Source: Marinomonas sp. CT5
GTDB lineage: Bacteria > Pseudomonadota > Gammaproteobacteria > Pseudomonadales > Marinomonadaceae
Length of the DNA: 64,000 bases
Direction: 5' to 3'
NCBI RefSeq assembly: GCF_018336975.1
Contig: NZ_CP025572.1
Location: 4,296,999-4,360,998, forward strand
Position numbers and translations under genes: made by a program. Each line of letters begins with the position of its first letter. The stretch's first letter is position 1. The notes beneath the pieces were generated by a model. It was not told where the DNA came from. It searched no databases and saw nothing but the letters and a program-made list of their open reading frames with translations. Positions 53,364-62,771 of the stretch are shown piece by piece.

Positions 53364-53915
53364 TTAATCTGTCACCTTATCTGATGAGGGACTGGAAGGC
53401 GTAAATTGACTCATTGCCAGTGCGGCTTCTTTGTTCTCAAAACGCACCACGGCTTTTTGCAAAATCAAACTATTTGGATAAGTCACCACATCACCTGACA
53501 AACGATGAATAATCACGTGAAAAGACGATATCTCCATAATTTGCCCTAAAATCTCATCGTCTTTGTCGACAACCTTGACCCAATCACCAACACGATAAGG
53601 AAAACCAAAGAAGATAATCAAACTCGCCGTGATGTTACTTAAAATAGACCATTGAGCAAATAGAGCCACACCAACAACAGCAAACACAGAGGAAAAAAAG
53701 ATCGCCAGCTGTCCGTAACCAACGCCTAACACTAAGCAAACCAGCAAAATAAAAAAAGCGGTCAAGCCAAGGTGAAGCATTTTCGAAACGTAGGTGATGC
53801 GCACTTCATTGGCAAGTTTCTTTTTCCCTAACAAAGCGATACTGGACTTTAAAACACGAGAAGCAATGGCGTAAGCAGCCACCAATAAAGCGATTAAAGC
53901 AATTTGTAACATCAT
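53364..53915 (-). CDS. Short MscS-type mechanosensitive channel protein
   Basis: This 183-residue protein has an N-terminal pore region (about three hydrophobic helices; YVSKMLHLGLTAFFILLVCLV) and the MscS beta domain (FGFPYRVGDWVKVVDKDDEILGQIMEISSFHVIIHRLSGDVVTYPNSLI). It stops before the large C-terminal alpha/beta cage of MscS. Truncated forms of this kind are common as small conductance MscS paralogues. AGGAGA lies six bases before the ATG. It is 21 bases downstream of the AEC permease gene. Confidence 0.85.
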   Translation of the reverse strand: MMLQIALIALLVAAYAIASRVLKSSIALLGKKKLANEVRITYVSKMLHLGLTAFFILLVCLVLGVGYGQLAIFFSSVFAVVGVALFAQWSILSNITASLIIFFGFPYRVGDWVKVVDKDDEILGQIMEISSFHVIIHRLSGDVVTYPNSLILQKAVVRFENKEAALAMSQFTPSSPSSDKVTD

Positions 53916-53936
53916 GCTTGCTCTCCTAGTGTGGAT

Positions 53937-54824
53937 TTATAAAACATAGAACAAAACACAAGGAATAATCCCAACACTCATCAAATTACTGATTAACACA
54001 ATCGACGCCACTTTGTGAGGTTCCTGTTGATAAAGCTCGGCCACCATATAATTCAATACAGCAGGCGGCAAACAGGCAAAAATCAATAGATAACCGAAAC
54101 TCTCTACCGACATTCCAACCACATAGTACCAAATAGACGCAATAATCAGACCACTCAATGGACACAGGAAGCCAGCGATGACACCAAGCTTCCACTCACT
54201 GAAGTCCACATTCGTCATGCGCACACCAAGCGCAAACAACATCAACGGAATGGCAATTTGTCCCATCATATCTACAGAGACTTTCACCGCGGGCATAACA
54301 GTCCAACCTTGCAGACTCCAGATTAGACCAAGAATCGTCGCGATAATCATTGGCATCTTCAGCACATTAAGCAGGTTGGTTTTGGGGTTAAGTAAATACA
54401 TGCCAACAGTAAAATGCAGCAAGTTCTCGGTTAGGAACAACACCACAGCAATAGGCAAAGCCGGTTCACCAAACGCCAATACAATCAGCGGAATACCCAA
54501 GTTACCACTGTTATTGAACATCATGGGAGGAACCAATGTTTTAGGCGATATTTTCAACCACTTACACAGCGGCCAAATGAGTAATCCAGAGCCTAAAACG
54601 ACAACCGTTGCCGCAACAATCAAATCAACATACTGAGCAATATGAAAATCTTTTGACGACATTACGGAGAAAATCAGCGCAGGACAAAACACACTGATAT
54701 TAATACGATTCGCGACCGTCATGTCGGTAGGTCGAACTCGTGCATAAAAGAAAGCCACCAGCACTATGCTGGCCAGGGGGAAAACTGTATTAAAAATTTG
54801 TAAGAATAACGTCGAAGTGTCCAT
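53937..54824 (-). CDS. AEC-family transporter (auxin efflux carrier type)
   Basis: This 295-residue protein has ten membrane segments in two repeats with the family MFNNSGNLGIPLIVLAFG block (about residues 102-119) and a late PPAVLNYMVAELY. AEC members export or import carboxylates such as malate or malonate. It stands just upstream of the MscS gene, with AGAGG before the ATG. Substrate unknown. Confidence 0.87.
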   Translation of the reverse strand: MDTSTLFLQIFNTVFPLASIVLVAFFYARVRPTDMTVANRINISVFCPALIFSVMSSKDFHIAQYVDLIVAATVVVLGSGLLIWPLCKWLKISPKTLVPPMMFNNSGNLGIPLIVLAFGEPALPIAVVLFLTENLLHFTVGMYLLNPKTNLLNVLKMPMIIATILGLIWSLQGWTVMPAVKVSVDMMGQIAIPLMLFALGVRMTNVDFSEWKLGVIAGFLCPLSGLIIASIWYYVVGMSVESFGYLLIFACLPPAVLNYMVAELYQQEPHKVASIVLISNLMSVGIIPCVLFYVL

Positions 54825-54892
54825 TAATAACCTCTATCCTGAAGGGCACTAGCTTAACGCCCTTGTATTCAAAGACCAAGATGGAATAGAGA

Positions 54893-55870
54893 TTAGTTTT
54901 TCTCAATAAGCGTCGATGGAATCAAAATAAAACGCTGAGCAACGCTTTTACCTTTCAATAAATCCATTCCGATTTCGATGGCTTTTTCCGCCATAGGAAT
55001 GGGCCGCTGAACAGCAGTAGCAATCCACGGATTATTATTTTGCTTAATGATTTTCGCAGCGAAAGGGGAGCCATCAATAGACGCCATCAAAAACTCACTG
55101 CGATTAGCTTGTTGAGCAGCACGCAACGCTCCCAATGCAGTTGGATCATTAATGGTAAACACCGCATCAATGTGATCGTACTCTTCCATCAAATACGTCA
55201 TGGCTTCCATGCCACCTTCCACACTGCCTGTACCATTCATGCGATCGCTTAAAAGAGAGATATTTGGGTATTTGTGCAATGCGGATTTACAGCCCGCCAC
55301 ACGTTCTATGACAGAAGAGACTAGCACCCCGTTAATAATTACGAAGTTACCTTGGTAATTGATTTTCTCCGCCAATTTTTCACAGGCAATCGCACCAGCC
55401 TGAACGTTATCCGTCGTGATCGTGGCATCCGCGCCTTGGGCATTCACATCAACCGCAATTACCTTAATTCCCGCCCGCTGAGCTTTGGCGACAACGGCTG
55501 CCACCTTGTACTCATCCGCCGCGGTTAAAACAATCAGGTCAACTTTTTGCTTAATAAAATCATTAATTTGTCCTATCTGGCGCTGCCAATCATAGGCATC
55601 AGAACGAATCAACATTTTAACCGGTTCGCCCGCCAGTTCTTCTGCTTTGGCAGAAGCCGTCTCCACCAGCTGAACAAAGTAAGGATTACCCAAATCCGCA
55701 ACACTAATACCAATTGACTTGAGAGGTTGAGGCTCTGAAGATTGCGATACCAAAGGGGAAAGAGAAACAGCAATGACCGAAACCGCCAACAGGCTAGGCA
55801 TCACTCGGTACGACTTCCAAAGCTGTCGTGCTTTATCAAAAAGCGACGTAGATGGTTTGCTTGCGCTCAT
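54893..55870 (-). CDS. Second periplasmic sugar-binding protein of the frc operon
   Basis: This 325-residue protein has a type I periplasmic binding fold (SIGISVADLGNPYFVQLVE; VAAVVAKAQRAGIKVIAVDVNAQG; SIDGSPFAAKIIKQ). Unlike FrcB, its N-terminus is a long cytoplasmic-looking tail with a hydrophobic segment (about 24-42), so it may stay membrane-anchored. It lies 74 bases after the ATPase gene. A possible role is as a periplasmic co-sensor for the kinase, as TorT is for TorS; this is inference. Confidence 0.85.
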   Translation of the reverse strand: MSASKPSTSLFDKARQLWKSYRVMPSLLAVSVIAVSLSPLVSQSSEPQPLKSIGISVADLGNPYFVQLVETASAKAEELAGEPVKMLIRSDAYDWQRQIGQINDFIKQKVDLIVLTAADEYKVAAVVAKAQRAGIKVIAVDVNAQGADATITTDNVQAGAIACEKLAEKINYQGNFVIINGVLVSSVIERVAGCKSALHKYPNISLLSDRMNGTGSVEGGMEAMTYLMEEYDHIDAVFTINDPTALGALRAAQQANRSEFLMASIDGSPFAAKIIKQNNNPWIATAVQRPIPMAEKAIEIGMDLLKGKSVAQRFILIPSTLIEKN

Positions 55871-55944
55871 GGTATTTCCCCTGATGAAAGGCCGCTATTT
55901 TGCCCTACCTGATGACAGATAAAAATAGCGGTTTCACTTTTATC

Positions 55945-56742
55945 TTAGGCAGCGGCTTCCTCGGATTCACCGACGTCCATAGCGCCTGTCATAATGGCCA
56001 CAGCGTCAGACATAGTATGAGACTGTGGAGTGACAATCGCCGCTCGCTTACCCAAGCGATGAATATGGATGCGGTCAGCCACTTCAAATACATGGGGCAT
56101 ATTGTGACTGATCAAGATGATAGGCAATCCACGGTCACGTACTTCTTTAATCAGATTCAAGACTCGGCGTGACTCTTTCACCCCAAGGGCGGCGGTAGGC
56201 TCATCCATAATAACCACCTTGCTGCCAAATAAAGCAGAGCGTGCAACCGCCACACCTTGACGTTGACCACCAGACAAAGATTCAACGGCTTGACTGATAT
56301 TTTGAATCGTCATCAACCCAAGCTCGGCCATCTTATCGCGAGCACGGCGCTCCATTTCCTTTTTATCTAGCATGCGGAACACCTTGCCAAGAATCCCAGG
56401 CTTGAGTAATTCACGACCAAGGAACAAATTATCAGAAATGTTCAACGCTGGAGAAACCGCCAAATTCTGATAAACCGTTTCAATGCCTAATGCGCGGGCT
56501 TCCATTGGTGACGTAAAATGCACTGGCTTACCGTCTAACAAGATCTCGCCTTCATCAGGAATCAATGCGCCAGACAAGGCTTTGATCAATGAGGACTTAC
56601 CTGCCCCGTTATCACCAATCACCGCTAAAATTTCACCTGGGTACAGCTCGAAATCCGCATGATCAATGGCTGTTACACTGCCATAGCGCTTTACCAAATT
56701 CTTGGTTTGTAACACAGGAGTCTTATCGTATTGAGCTACCAT
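55945..56742 (-). CDS. frcA: Sugar ABC ATPase, single-domain (FrcA-like)
   Basis: This 265-residue ATPase has one cassette: Walker A GDNGAGKSS, Q-loop TVYQNLA, signature LSGGQRQGV and Walker B VVIMDEPTAALG. A single-domain ATPase matches FrcA (about 260 residues) of the fructose importer. The ATG shares a base with the permease stop (TAATG), so it starts at 56742; the longer in-frame upstream extension is not supported. It drives sugar import with FrcB/FrcC. Confidence 0.9.
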   Translation of the reverse strand: MVAQYDKTPVLQTKNLVKRYGSVTAIDHADFELYPGEILAVIGDNGAGKSSLIKALSGALIPDEGEILLDGKPVHFTSPMEARALGIETVYQNLAVSPALNISDNLFLGRELLKPGILGKVFRMLDKKEMERRARDKMAELGLMTIQNISQAVESLSGGQRQGVAVARSALFGSKVVIMDEPTAALGVKESRRVLNLIKEVRDRGLPIILISHNMPHVFEVADRIHIHRLGKRAAIVTPQSHTMSDAVAIMTGAMDVGESEEAAA

Positions 56743-57824
56743 TATGCTGTTCCTCTTCGGATCCACTGATCGACACCAACGGCAACAATAATCAAAATAC
56801 CGACGGTGAACTCTTGCCAAAGCACATCGACACCAGCGAGTGCCAAACCATTACGAAACACGCCAACCACTAAGGCGCCAATCAAGGTGCCATAAATCGA
56901 CCCGCGACCACCAAACAAGCTGCAACCACCGATAACCACAGCGGTAATACTGTCTAAGTTTGTCGTGTAACCAGCCTGTGGACTGATAGAACCAATACGA
57001 CCAATCAATACCCAAGCACCAATAGCACACACCACACCCGCTAAAATATACACAGACAGCAAGATACGGTCGGTACGGATACCCGCCAATTTCGCGGCCG
57101 CAGGATCATCACCTGTGGCATAAACGTGACGTCCCCACGGAGTCCAATTTAACGCATACCAAATCACAAAGAAGATCGCCAACATCAACAAAGAACCATA
57201 AGTTAATCTGGCACCAAATACGTTGATGGTTTCACCCAACCACTGCAACAAAGGCGCAGCAGCACTAATATCTTGAGAACGAATGGTTTCGCTCTTTGAG
57301 TACCACAAGTTCAAAGCAAAAAAGACGTTCCAGGAACCAAGAGTGGCAATAAATGGCGGCAGTTTCATACGCGTAATCAATAGGCCATTAATAAAGCCAG
57401 CCAGTGCACCAACACCAATACCAATCAACAAGGCAAGCCAAGCTTCGAAGCCATAATCCATCGCCATACGGCCCATGACCACGGACGCCAATACCATGAT
57501 GGCACCGACGGACAAATCGATTCCCGCCGTTAGAATTATTAAGGTCTGAGCAACACCAATCACACCGATAATAGTGACTTGTTGCAGAATCAAAGACAGG
57601 TTAAATGGGTGCAGAAAGCGCCCACCCACTATCATGCTAAAACCAACGATCGCCAAAATTAAAACGATACTTGGAGCGGCAATCGGATAATGATGAAGAA
57701 ACTTTTGGAAACGCTGCACAAGGGTTTCTTTACGCTCGAACTTGGCAACATAGGTACTGGCTTGATCCGCCACTTTATCGTGATCAAGCACCACTGTAGA
57801 CGGTTTTGTGTTGGTAGAACTCAT
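56742..57824 (-). CDS. frcC: Sugar ABC permease (FrcC-like)
   Basis: This 360-residue membrane protein has CUT2 permease features (GVAQTLIILTAGIDLSVGAIMVL; AVVIGGCSLFGGRGSIYGT) and a 50-residue cytoplasmic N-terminus. A single permease gene implies a homodimer, as in FrcBCA. Start is ATG 57824 with GGAG six bases upstream; the TTG 57830 overlaps that site. Confidence 0.9.
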   Translation of the reverse strand: MSSTNTKPSTVVLDHDKVADQASTYVAKFERKETLVQRFQKFLHHYPIAAPSIVLILAIVGFSMIVGGRFLHPFNLSLILQQVTIIGVIGVAQTLIILTAGIDLSVGAIMVLASVVMGRMAMDYGFEAWLALLIGIGVGALAGFINGLLITRMKLPPFIATLGSWNVFFALNLWYSKSETIRSQDISAAAPLLQWLGETINVFGARLTYGSLLMLAIFFVIWYALNWTPWGRHVYATGDDPAAAKLAGIRTDRILLSVYILAGVVCAIGAWVLIGRIGSISPQAGYTTNLDSITAVVIGGCSLFGGRGSIYGTLIGALVVGVFRNGLALAGVDVLWQEFTVGILIIVAVGVDQWIRRGTA

Positions 57825-57866
57825 AGACAACTCCAGAGAGAAAGCATCGTGCTAGACAGAAAAAGT

Positions 57867-57894
57867 ACCGTTAGCCAACGGTTTGGCTAACGGT
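57867..57894 (-). other. Intercistronic stem-loop between frcB and frcC
   Basis: ACCGTTAGCCAA, loop CGGT, and TTGGCTAACGGT form a perfect 12-bp stem. On the minus strand it is followed by ACTTTTTC, a partial T-tract. It probably stabilises frcB mRNA and lowers frcCA expression. Confidence 0.75.
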
Positions 57895-57935
57895 AAATAA
57901 GGGCGCCTTCACACCCATCTATCACAATAGATTGA

Positions 57936-58967
57936 TTAGCCCCAACACATGCTCAAGCCAGTTTTAGACGAAACCGATTGAACGCCTTTTACAGGTTCAT
58001 CAGTAATTAACTGAACACCCGTGTCAAAGAAATCGAGACCGTTTGATGCCGAAGGACGTGAGCCAGATTTGGCGAACTCAACAATCGCGGTGACACCTTC
58101 AGAGGCCATTTTAAGAGGGAATTGCATAGAAGTAGCGCCGATCACGCCATCTTTGATATTGCGCACACCTGGACAACCGCCATCAACGGAAACAATCAAT
58201 ACGTCTTTCTCAAGCCCGAATGATTTCAATGCTTCATATGCACCGGCTGCGGCTGGTTCATTAATGGTGTACACCAAGTTCACTTCTGGGTCTTTTTGCA
58301 GTAGGTTTTCCATCGCACGACGGCCACCTTCTTCAGATCCTTGTGTCACATCGTTACCCACAATACGTGGATCCGTCTCATCACCCATACGCTTAGGATC
58401 TTTTAGATCGATACCAAAACCTTTCAAGAACCCTTGGTCACGAGCAACGTCTACGGTAATTTGGCTAGTACTTAAATCTAGCAGAGCAATTTTAGCGTCT
58501 TTGGCTTTATCGCCTAGTTTCGCTTTGGCCCACATACCAATCATTTCGCCAGCTTTAAAGTTGTCTGTTGCGAACGTCATATCAGCGGCACTAGCAGGAC
58601 TTAGAGGCGTGTCTAACGCAATAACGAGCAAACCCGCATCACGTGCTTTTTGAATCGTCGGCACAATGCCCGCGGTATCACTTGGAGTAATAAGAATACC
58701 TTTAGCACCTGCGGCAATTAAGTTTTCCACCGCTTGCACTTGCGTTTCGTTATCGCCATCGTAACGGCCAGCAAACGTACGCAATTCAACACCAAGCTCT
58801 TTCGCTTTCTGTTGCGCGCCTTCTTTCATTTTGACGAAGAATGGATTGGTGTTGGTTTTGGTGATTAAACCAATGATTGGGGTATCGGCCATAGCCACGG
58901 TAGACAAGGTGCCAGCCGCTACTAGACAAGCCAATTTTTTATACGGGATACGATGCATGAATTTCAT
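57936..58967 (-). CDS. frcB: Periplasmic fructose-type sugar-binding protein
   Basis: This 343-residue protein has a signal peptide (about residues 10-28, ending AMADTP) and the FrcB-like start [23 protein letters not shown]. The last part has [14 protein letters not shown]. It binds a hexose or pentose; FrcB binds fructose, with ribose and mannose competing. It is first of the transport genes after the phosphorelay genes. Start is ATG 58967 with GGAG upstream; a longer extension is rejected. Confidence 0.88.
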   Translation of the reverse strand: MKFMHRIPYKKLACLVAAGTLSTVAMADTPIIGLITKTNTNPFFVKMKEGAQQKAKELGVELRTFAGRYDGDNETQVQAVENLIAAGAKGILITPSDTAGIVPTIQKARDAGLLVIALDTPLSPASAADMTFATDNFKAGEMIGMWAKAKLGDKAKDAKIALLDLSTSQITVDVARDQGFLKGFGIDLKDPKRMGDETDPRIVGNDVTQGSEEGGRRAMENLLQKDPEVNLVYTINEPAAAGAYEALKSFGLEKDVLIVSVDGGCPGVRNIKDGVIGATSMQFPLKMASEGVTAIVEFAKSGSRPSASNGLDFFDTGVQLITDEPVKGVQSVSSKTGLSMCWG

Positions 58968-59073
58968 TATTTTTATAACTCCACTTTTTGTTTTTATTAT
59001 TGGCAGCGATGCCATTCAAAACAGATCCAGCCCCGACTCTGCTTTGATAAAACACTATGAAGTGAAAAAACTA

Positions 59074-59087
59074 ATGAATAATTTCAT
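59074..59087. promoter_or_regulatory. ATGAA/TTCAT dyad upstream of frcB
   Basis: ATGAA-TAAT-TTCAT is a symmetric 14-bp site, with another ATGAA 17 bases to its left. A 9-bp tandem repeat TTGTAATAT (59102-59119) also follows the kinase stop. These are the only symmetric or tandem words in this 153-base gap and may be sites of the TorR-like regulator. Confidence 0.3.
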
Positions 59088-59120
59088 CATTTAATCTTTT
59101 TTTGTAATATTTGTAATATT

Positions 59121-61652
59121 TCAATTATCGACTTGAAATATTTGGCTCAACTCTTTGATCGTAAAGGGTTTTGATATGAAAAGATCATCGTCTTTTAATT
59201 GATATTTTTGCTTTAATTCGTCTTTTGGCAAGCCAGACATTAGCAATATTGGCCCAGTAAAACCGAATGGTTCCGATGCAAGACTGTGGGCCAGCTCCAC
59301 ACCACTCACCGATCCTGCTAGGTTAACATCTGAGACGATGGCATCCGGAACAATGGCTTTGTTCAAAGCCTTCATCACGGCTTCTGCACACTCAAAGGTT
59401 TGCACCATAAAGCCCATTTTTTCTAATTGTTCACGCATGACTCGGCATACTTCTTCGTCATCTTCCACGAGCCAAACAAGGCTAAATTCTGGCAACAAAA
59501 TGCTATCTTGCTGGCTCGCTTTTTCATCCGCTCCTAGTGAACCTTCTTCCATTAGTGGATCTTGCTGTGTCATTTGCTGAGGCAAAAACAAACAAACACG
59601 AGTCCATTTGCCTTTTTCCGAAGTGACTTTAATTTCGCCACCACTTTGCTTCACAAAACCATAAATCATACTCAAGCCCAAACCACTGCCCTTGCCAACC
59701 GGCTTAGTGGTAAAGAAAGGCTCAAAAATGCGACCAATGACGTCCTCATCAATCCCTTCGCCCGAATCTTCCACTTTAATCCGTATGGCTGGCACATCAC
59801 TGTCTGGCAAGGTACATAATTTGGTTGAGAAAAATAAACGCCCGCCATTAGGCATAGCACTGGCACTGTTCAACGATAAATTTAGCAAGGCATTCTCTAA
59901 CTGCGAAGGGTCGATTAAGCTCACAACATTAGGGCATTGCAGGTCACTTTCGACAACAATATGCGAGCCCACACTGTATTCAACCAAATCCAACATGCCT
60001 TCAATCAAATCGTCGATAGCAATCGCCACAGGAAAGAGTTGCTGACGGCGACTAAAGGCCAACAGCCTCTGCACCAAATTGCTACTTTTCTCTGACACCA
60101 CCAAGGCTCGCTCTATATATCGGGCTTGATCCTCGGTTTGTGGGCGTGAGTCTGACAGCATTTGCAGATTGCCCATAATGGCGGCCAGAAGATTATTAAA
60201 GTCATGGGCGACGCCGCCGGTCAGCTGTCCTAGCATTTCCATTTTTTGCGCTTGTCTCAGCTGGCTTTCGACACTCTTACGTTCCGTTAAATCCGTATAC
60301 AAGGTCACAAAACCACCTTCCGGCATAGGCTTGGAACGAAACTCAACAATTTTGCCAGAATCAAAATGGCGCTCGAAACTTTGGAAACGCAAATGACGAG
60401 AGACGTTCACTTCTTCCATGTGAACTTGCTGATTTTCTAGGTTCAGGTTTTTATGCTGTCCTTGGTTAATCAGGTTTTGCACTTCATCAATGGGCATGCC
60501 CACCTGCAAATCATCATCCGATAAATCAAATAACTTCTGGTAACCCACATTCCAAGCAACCAAAGTTCCTTTAGCTGAAAATACACTCAACCCATCGTTC
60601 ATATTATCAAAGATAGTTTCAAGCAAACGCTTTTGCTCCGACAATTCCGCCGTCACCTCTAAACGTCTTAGGGCATCGCGGCGAAAGACTTCGAAAGTGT
60701 CTGCCAAAGTACCTATTTCATCATTACGGTGTATGCCTGTGTGTTTTGAGTCAACGCGTCCCAAAGACAGCTGCTCCATGTCATTGGTAACCACACCTAA
60801 GTCTTTTGTCATGCGTTGGCTGTATAAATACAAGCGCGTTAAGCCCAATAACAAAAACACCGAGATACCGATAATCCAATTTTGACCTCGTGCGACAAAC
60901 GAAGAAACCTCTTGCCGTTGGCGGCTTACTTTCTTCTGCAAGCCTCCGACAAAGTCGCTCACCTGTTTACTCAACTGTTCCGATTTGGCGCGAATCGAAA
61001 TCAATAGATAATTTTTGCGCTCTTGAATCTGATTCAAGCGTCGATGCGCCTTCAGCAAATCATCGGCAATGCTCGCCACTTGCTCGTTTTGTTCTGACAG
61101 TTTTAAGCTTTCCAACATACTTTCAGGCACCAAACTTGGTGACTCAAGTAACTGTAGCAACCAAACCAGACCTTGCTGACTGTCGACACGGGCGGCACGA
61201 TCATTAGGCGGCAATTGACGAATACGAAATTGCTGAGCCAAGCTGTCCTCACGCAAGTACAACTCTTCTCGCACCAAGGCCACCAGCTCTTCAAGGGTCT
61301 TTTGTAAATCATCCAATCGCTCGTCAATGTCCCGCTGAAAGACAGAATCCGTCAAACTGTCTGCCACACCACGCAATTCAAGAATGCGACGATGAATGCG
61401 TTCAGATTCGGTCTGCAATTGGAAAGGACGCCCAGAACCCGCAGTATAAGGTGCGATGGCCGCCAACTGGGCCACGCCTTCGGCTAAGGTTAGGGAAGTA
61501 GAAATTTCAGGTAGGGTTTCGGACTCAAATTCCGATAAAGAGGCTTCACTGACACGCATAGACTGCCAGCCAATACCGACCATAAAAAATGCCACCAAGC
61601 TAATCGCTAAAATCGCCAGAGAGGCTTTTTGTCGGATACTGGTAAAACGCAT
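59121..61652 (-). CDS. Hybrid sensor histidine kinase, TorS-like
   Basis: This 843-residue kinase has a membrane helix (about 14-30), a long all-helical periplasmic domain of about 220 residues like TorS, a second membrane helix (about 258-278), HAMP, a PAS domain (about 345-455), HisKA (GGVAHDFNNLLAAIMGN), HATPase (GKGSGLGLSMIYGFVKQ) and a C-terminal receiver (Asp in PDAIVSDVNLAG). TorS uses the periplasmic protein TorT as co-sensor. Its ATG directly follows the regulator's stop. It probably senses a sugar through one of the binding proteins. Confidence 0.92.
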   Translation of the reverse strand: MRFTSIRQKASLAILAISLVAFFMVGIGWQSMRVSEASLSEFESETLPEISTSLTLAEGVAQLAAIAPYTAGSGRPFQLQTESERIHRRILELRGVADSLTDSVFQRDIDERLDDLQKTLEELVALVREELYLREDSLAQQFRIRQLPPNDRAARVDSQQGLVWLLQLLESPSLVPESMLESLKLSEQNEQVASIADDLLKAHRRLNQIQERKNYLLISIRAKSEQLSKQVSDFVGGLQKKVSRQRQEVSSFVARGQNWIIGISVFLLLGLTRLYLYSQRMTKDLGVVTNDMEQLSLGRVDSKHTGIHRNDEIGTLADTFEVFRRDALRRLEVTAELSEQKRLLETIFDNMNDGLSVFSAKGTLVAWNVGYQKLFDLSDDDLQVGMPIDEVQNLINQGQHKNLNLENQQVHMEEVNVSRHLRFQSFERHFDSGKIVEFRSKPMPEGGFVTLYTDLTERKSVESQLRQAQKMEMLGQLTGGVAHDFNNLLAAIMGNLQMLSDSRPQTEDQARYIERALVVSEKSSNLVQRLLAFSRRQQLFPVAIAIDDLIEGMLDLVEYSVGSHIVVESDLQCPNVVSLIDPSQLENALLNLSLNSASAMPNGGRLFFSTKLCTLPDSDVPAIRIKVEDSGEGIDEDVIGRIFEPFFTTKPVGKGSGLGLSMIYGFVKQSGGEIKVTSEKGKWTRVCLFLPQQMTQQDPLMEEGSLGADEKASQQDSILLPEFSLVWLVEDDEEVCRVMREQLEKMGFMVQTFECAEAVMKALNKAIVPDAIVSDVNLAGSVSGVELAHSLASEPFGFTGPILLMSGLPKDELKQKYQLKDDDLFISKPFTIKELSQIFQVDN

Positions 61653-62387
61653 CTAGTTCATCCGCACTGGGCCTTGGAAAAAGTAACCAAGTCCGCGTTG
61701 GGTCTTAATAAATTCCGGTGTTTTCGGGTTTGACTCTATTTTGCGTCTCAGTCGTAGAATTAATACATCAACCGTGCGATCAAAGACTTCCGTCTCTAAA
61801 CCTCGGCTTTGTTCAATTAATTGTTCGCGAGAGAAAATACGATCAGGGTGACGAGCGAGCACTTCCAATAGAGAAAACTCTCCCAGCGTTAAGGTAACCA
61901 ATTTGCCATTGGGGTCATGCAGCAAACGGGCCGTCAAATCCAGCGTCCAACTACCAAATCTGAGGCAGTCATGATCTTGATTAATCGTGTTACTTGTTAC
62001 GACCGGAGCGTGATAAGAACGACGCAACAATGCGTGAATTCGTGCCGTGAGTTCACGGAGATTGAACGGCTTCATCATGTAGTCATCGGCGGCTAACTCT
62101 AATCCTAGAATTCGATCTGTTTCATCTCCTTTGCCTGTTAACATCATGATGGGCATTACAAAGCGCTCACGCACTTCACGAGCAAGACTCAACCCATCTT
62201 CTTCACGAAGGTACAAATCCATCAGAATCAAATCCACAGGCTCAGCTTCAAGGTGGGACCACATCTGAGTGCTGTCTTCGGCTTCCAAAACCTTGTAGCC
62301 TTTTTGTGATAAGGCATCACAAAGCAGCTGACGAATGTCTTGATCATCATCGACTAACAATAAGGTTTTTTTCTGTTGTTCTGTCAT
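61653..62387 (-). CDS. OmpR-family response regulator, TorR-like
   Basis: This 244-residue regulator has a receiver (acceptor Asp in LILMDLYLREEDG, about residue 57) and a winged-helix domain (about 140-240; FSLLEVLARHPDRIFSREQLIEQSRG). It is first in the order regulator, kinase, frcBCA-type genes, and probably controls that operon. Its promoter region is bordered on the right by a mobile element of 264 bases. Confidence 0.92.
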   Translation of the reverse strand: MTEQQKKTLLLVDDDQDIRQLLCDALSQKGYKVLEAEDSTQMWSHLEAEPVDLILMDLYLREEDGLSLAREVRERFVMPIMMLTGKGDETDRILGLELAADDYMMKPFNLRELTARIHALLRRSYHAPVVTSNTINQDHDCLRFGSWTLDLTARLLHDPNGKLVTLTLGEFSLLEVLARHPDRIFSREQLIEQSRGLETEVFDRTVDVLILRLRRKIESNPKTPEFIKTQRGLGYFFQGPVRMN

Positions 62388-62432
62388 TGTCTGAGCTGGA
62401 ATCCATTATCGTTGTTATTAGGCGCACGCCAA

Positions 62433-62696
62433 GGGAAGGTGCGAATAAGTCTACTAAGCCTCAGTCTTTCAGAGAAATCGTCAAATAAGGCGCGACTCTG
62501 AAGGAATGTAGGTACCTTTCAAAGAGTCGCAACGACATGTGGCGTTTTCTCTGAAAGACCCGCAGGGCATGGCCTAAAAGCCTGTATTCTTTGTTGAGCA
62601 CCTCGAAAATAGAACCACTATTCACATTCGCTACTCGCCTCGAATAACAGGCTTTTATCCACATGCTGAGACAAGAGGACTTGTTCGCACCTTCCC
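62433..62696. mobile_element. Probable MITE with IS5-like terminal inverted repeats
   Basis: The ends GGGAAGGTGCGAATAAGTC (62433-62451) and GACTTGTTCGCACCTTCCC (62678-62696) are inverted repeats with one G-T pair, and resemble the known IS5 ends (GGAAGGTGCGAACAAGT). Inside are nested inverted repeats: GTCTTTCAGAGAAA/TTTCTCTGAAAGAC (62464-62477, 62546-62559), GCGACTCT/AGAGTCGC (62492-62499, 62523-62530) and AAAAGCCTGT/ACAGGCTTTT (62576-62585, 62647-62656). No transposase is encoded. With ends at GGAAGG the flanks are CAAG and CTAG, near the YTAR target of IS5, so one target copy may have decayed. The 204-base ORF inside is not a gene. Confidence 0.75.
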
Positions 62697-62771
62697 TAGA
62701 GAAGCGGCTATTATTGCGCTATTAATATCATGTTAAAGTTAATAGACAATTAACAAAAGGAAAAGCTTCTT

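Noticed and set aside
54842..54864. AAGGGC/GCCCTT stem upstream of the second sugar-binding protein gene
   Set aside because: The 6-bp stem has no T-run on either strand and is too weak to call a terminator.
62461..62664. 67-codon ORF within the 62.4-62.7 kb element
   Set aside because: It is built from the inverted repeats of the element and has no protein-like features.
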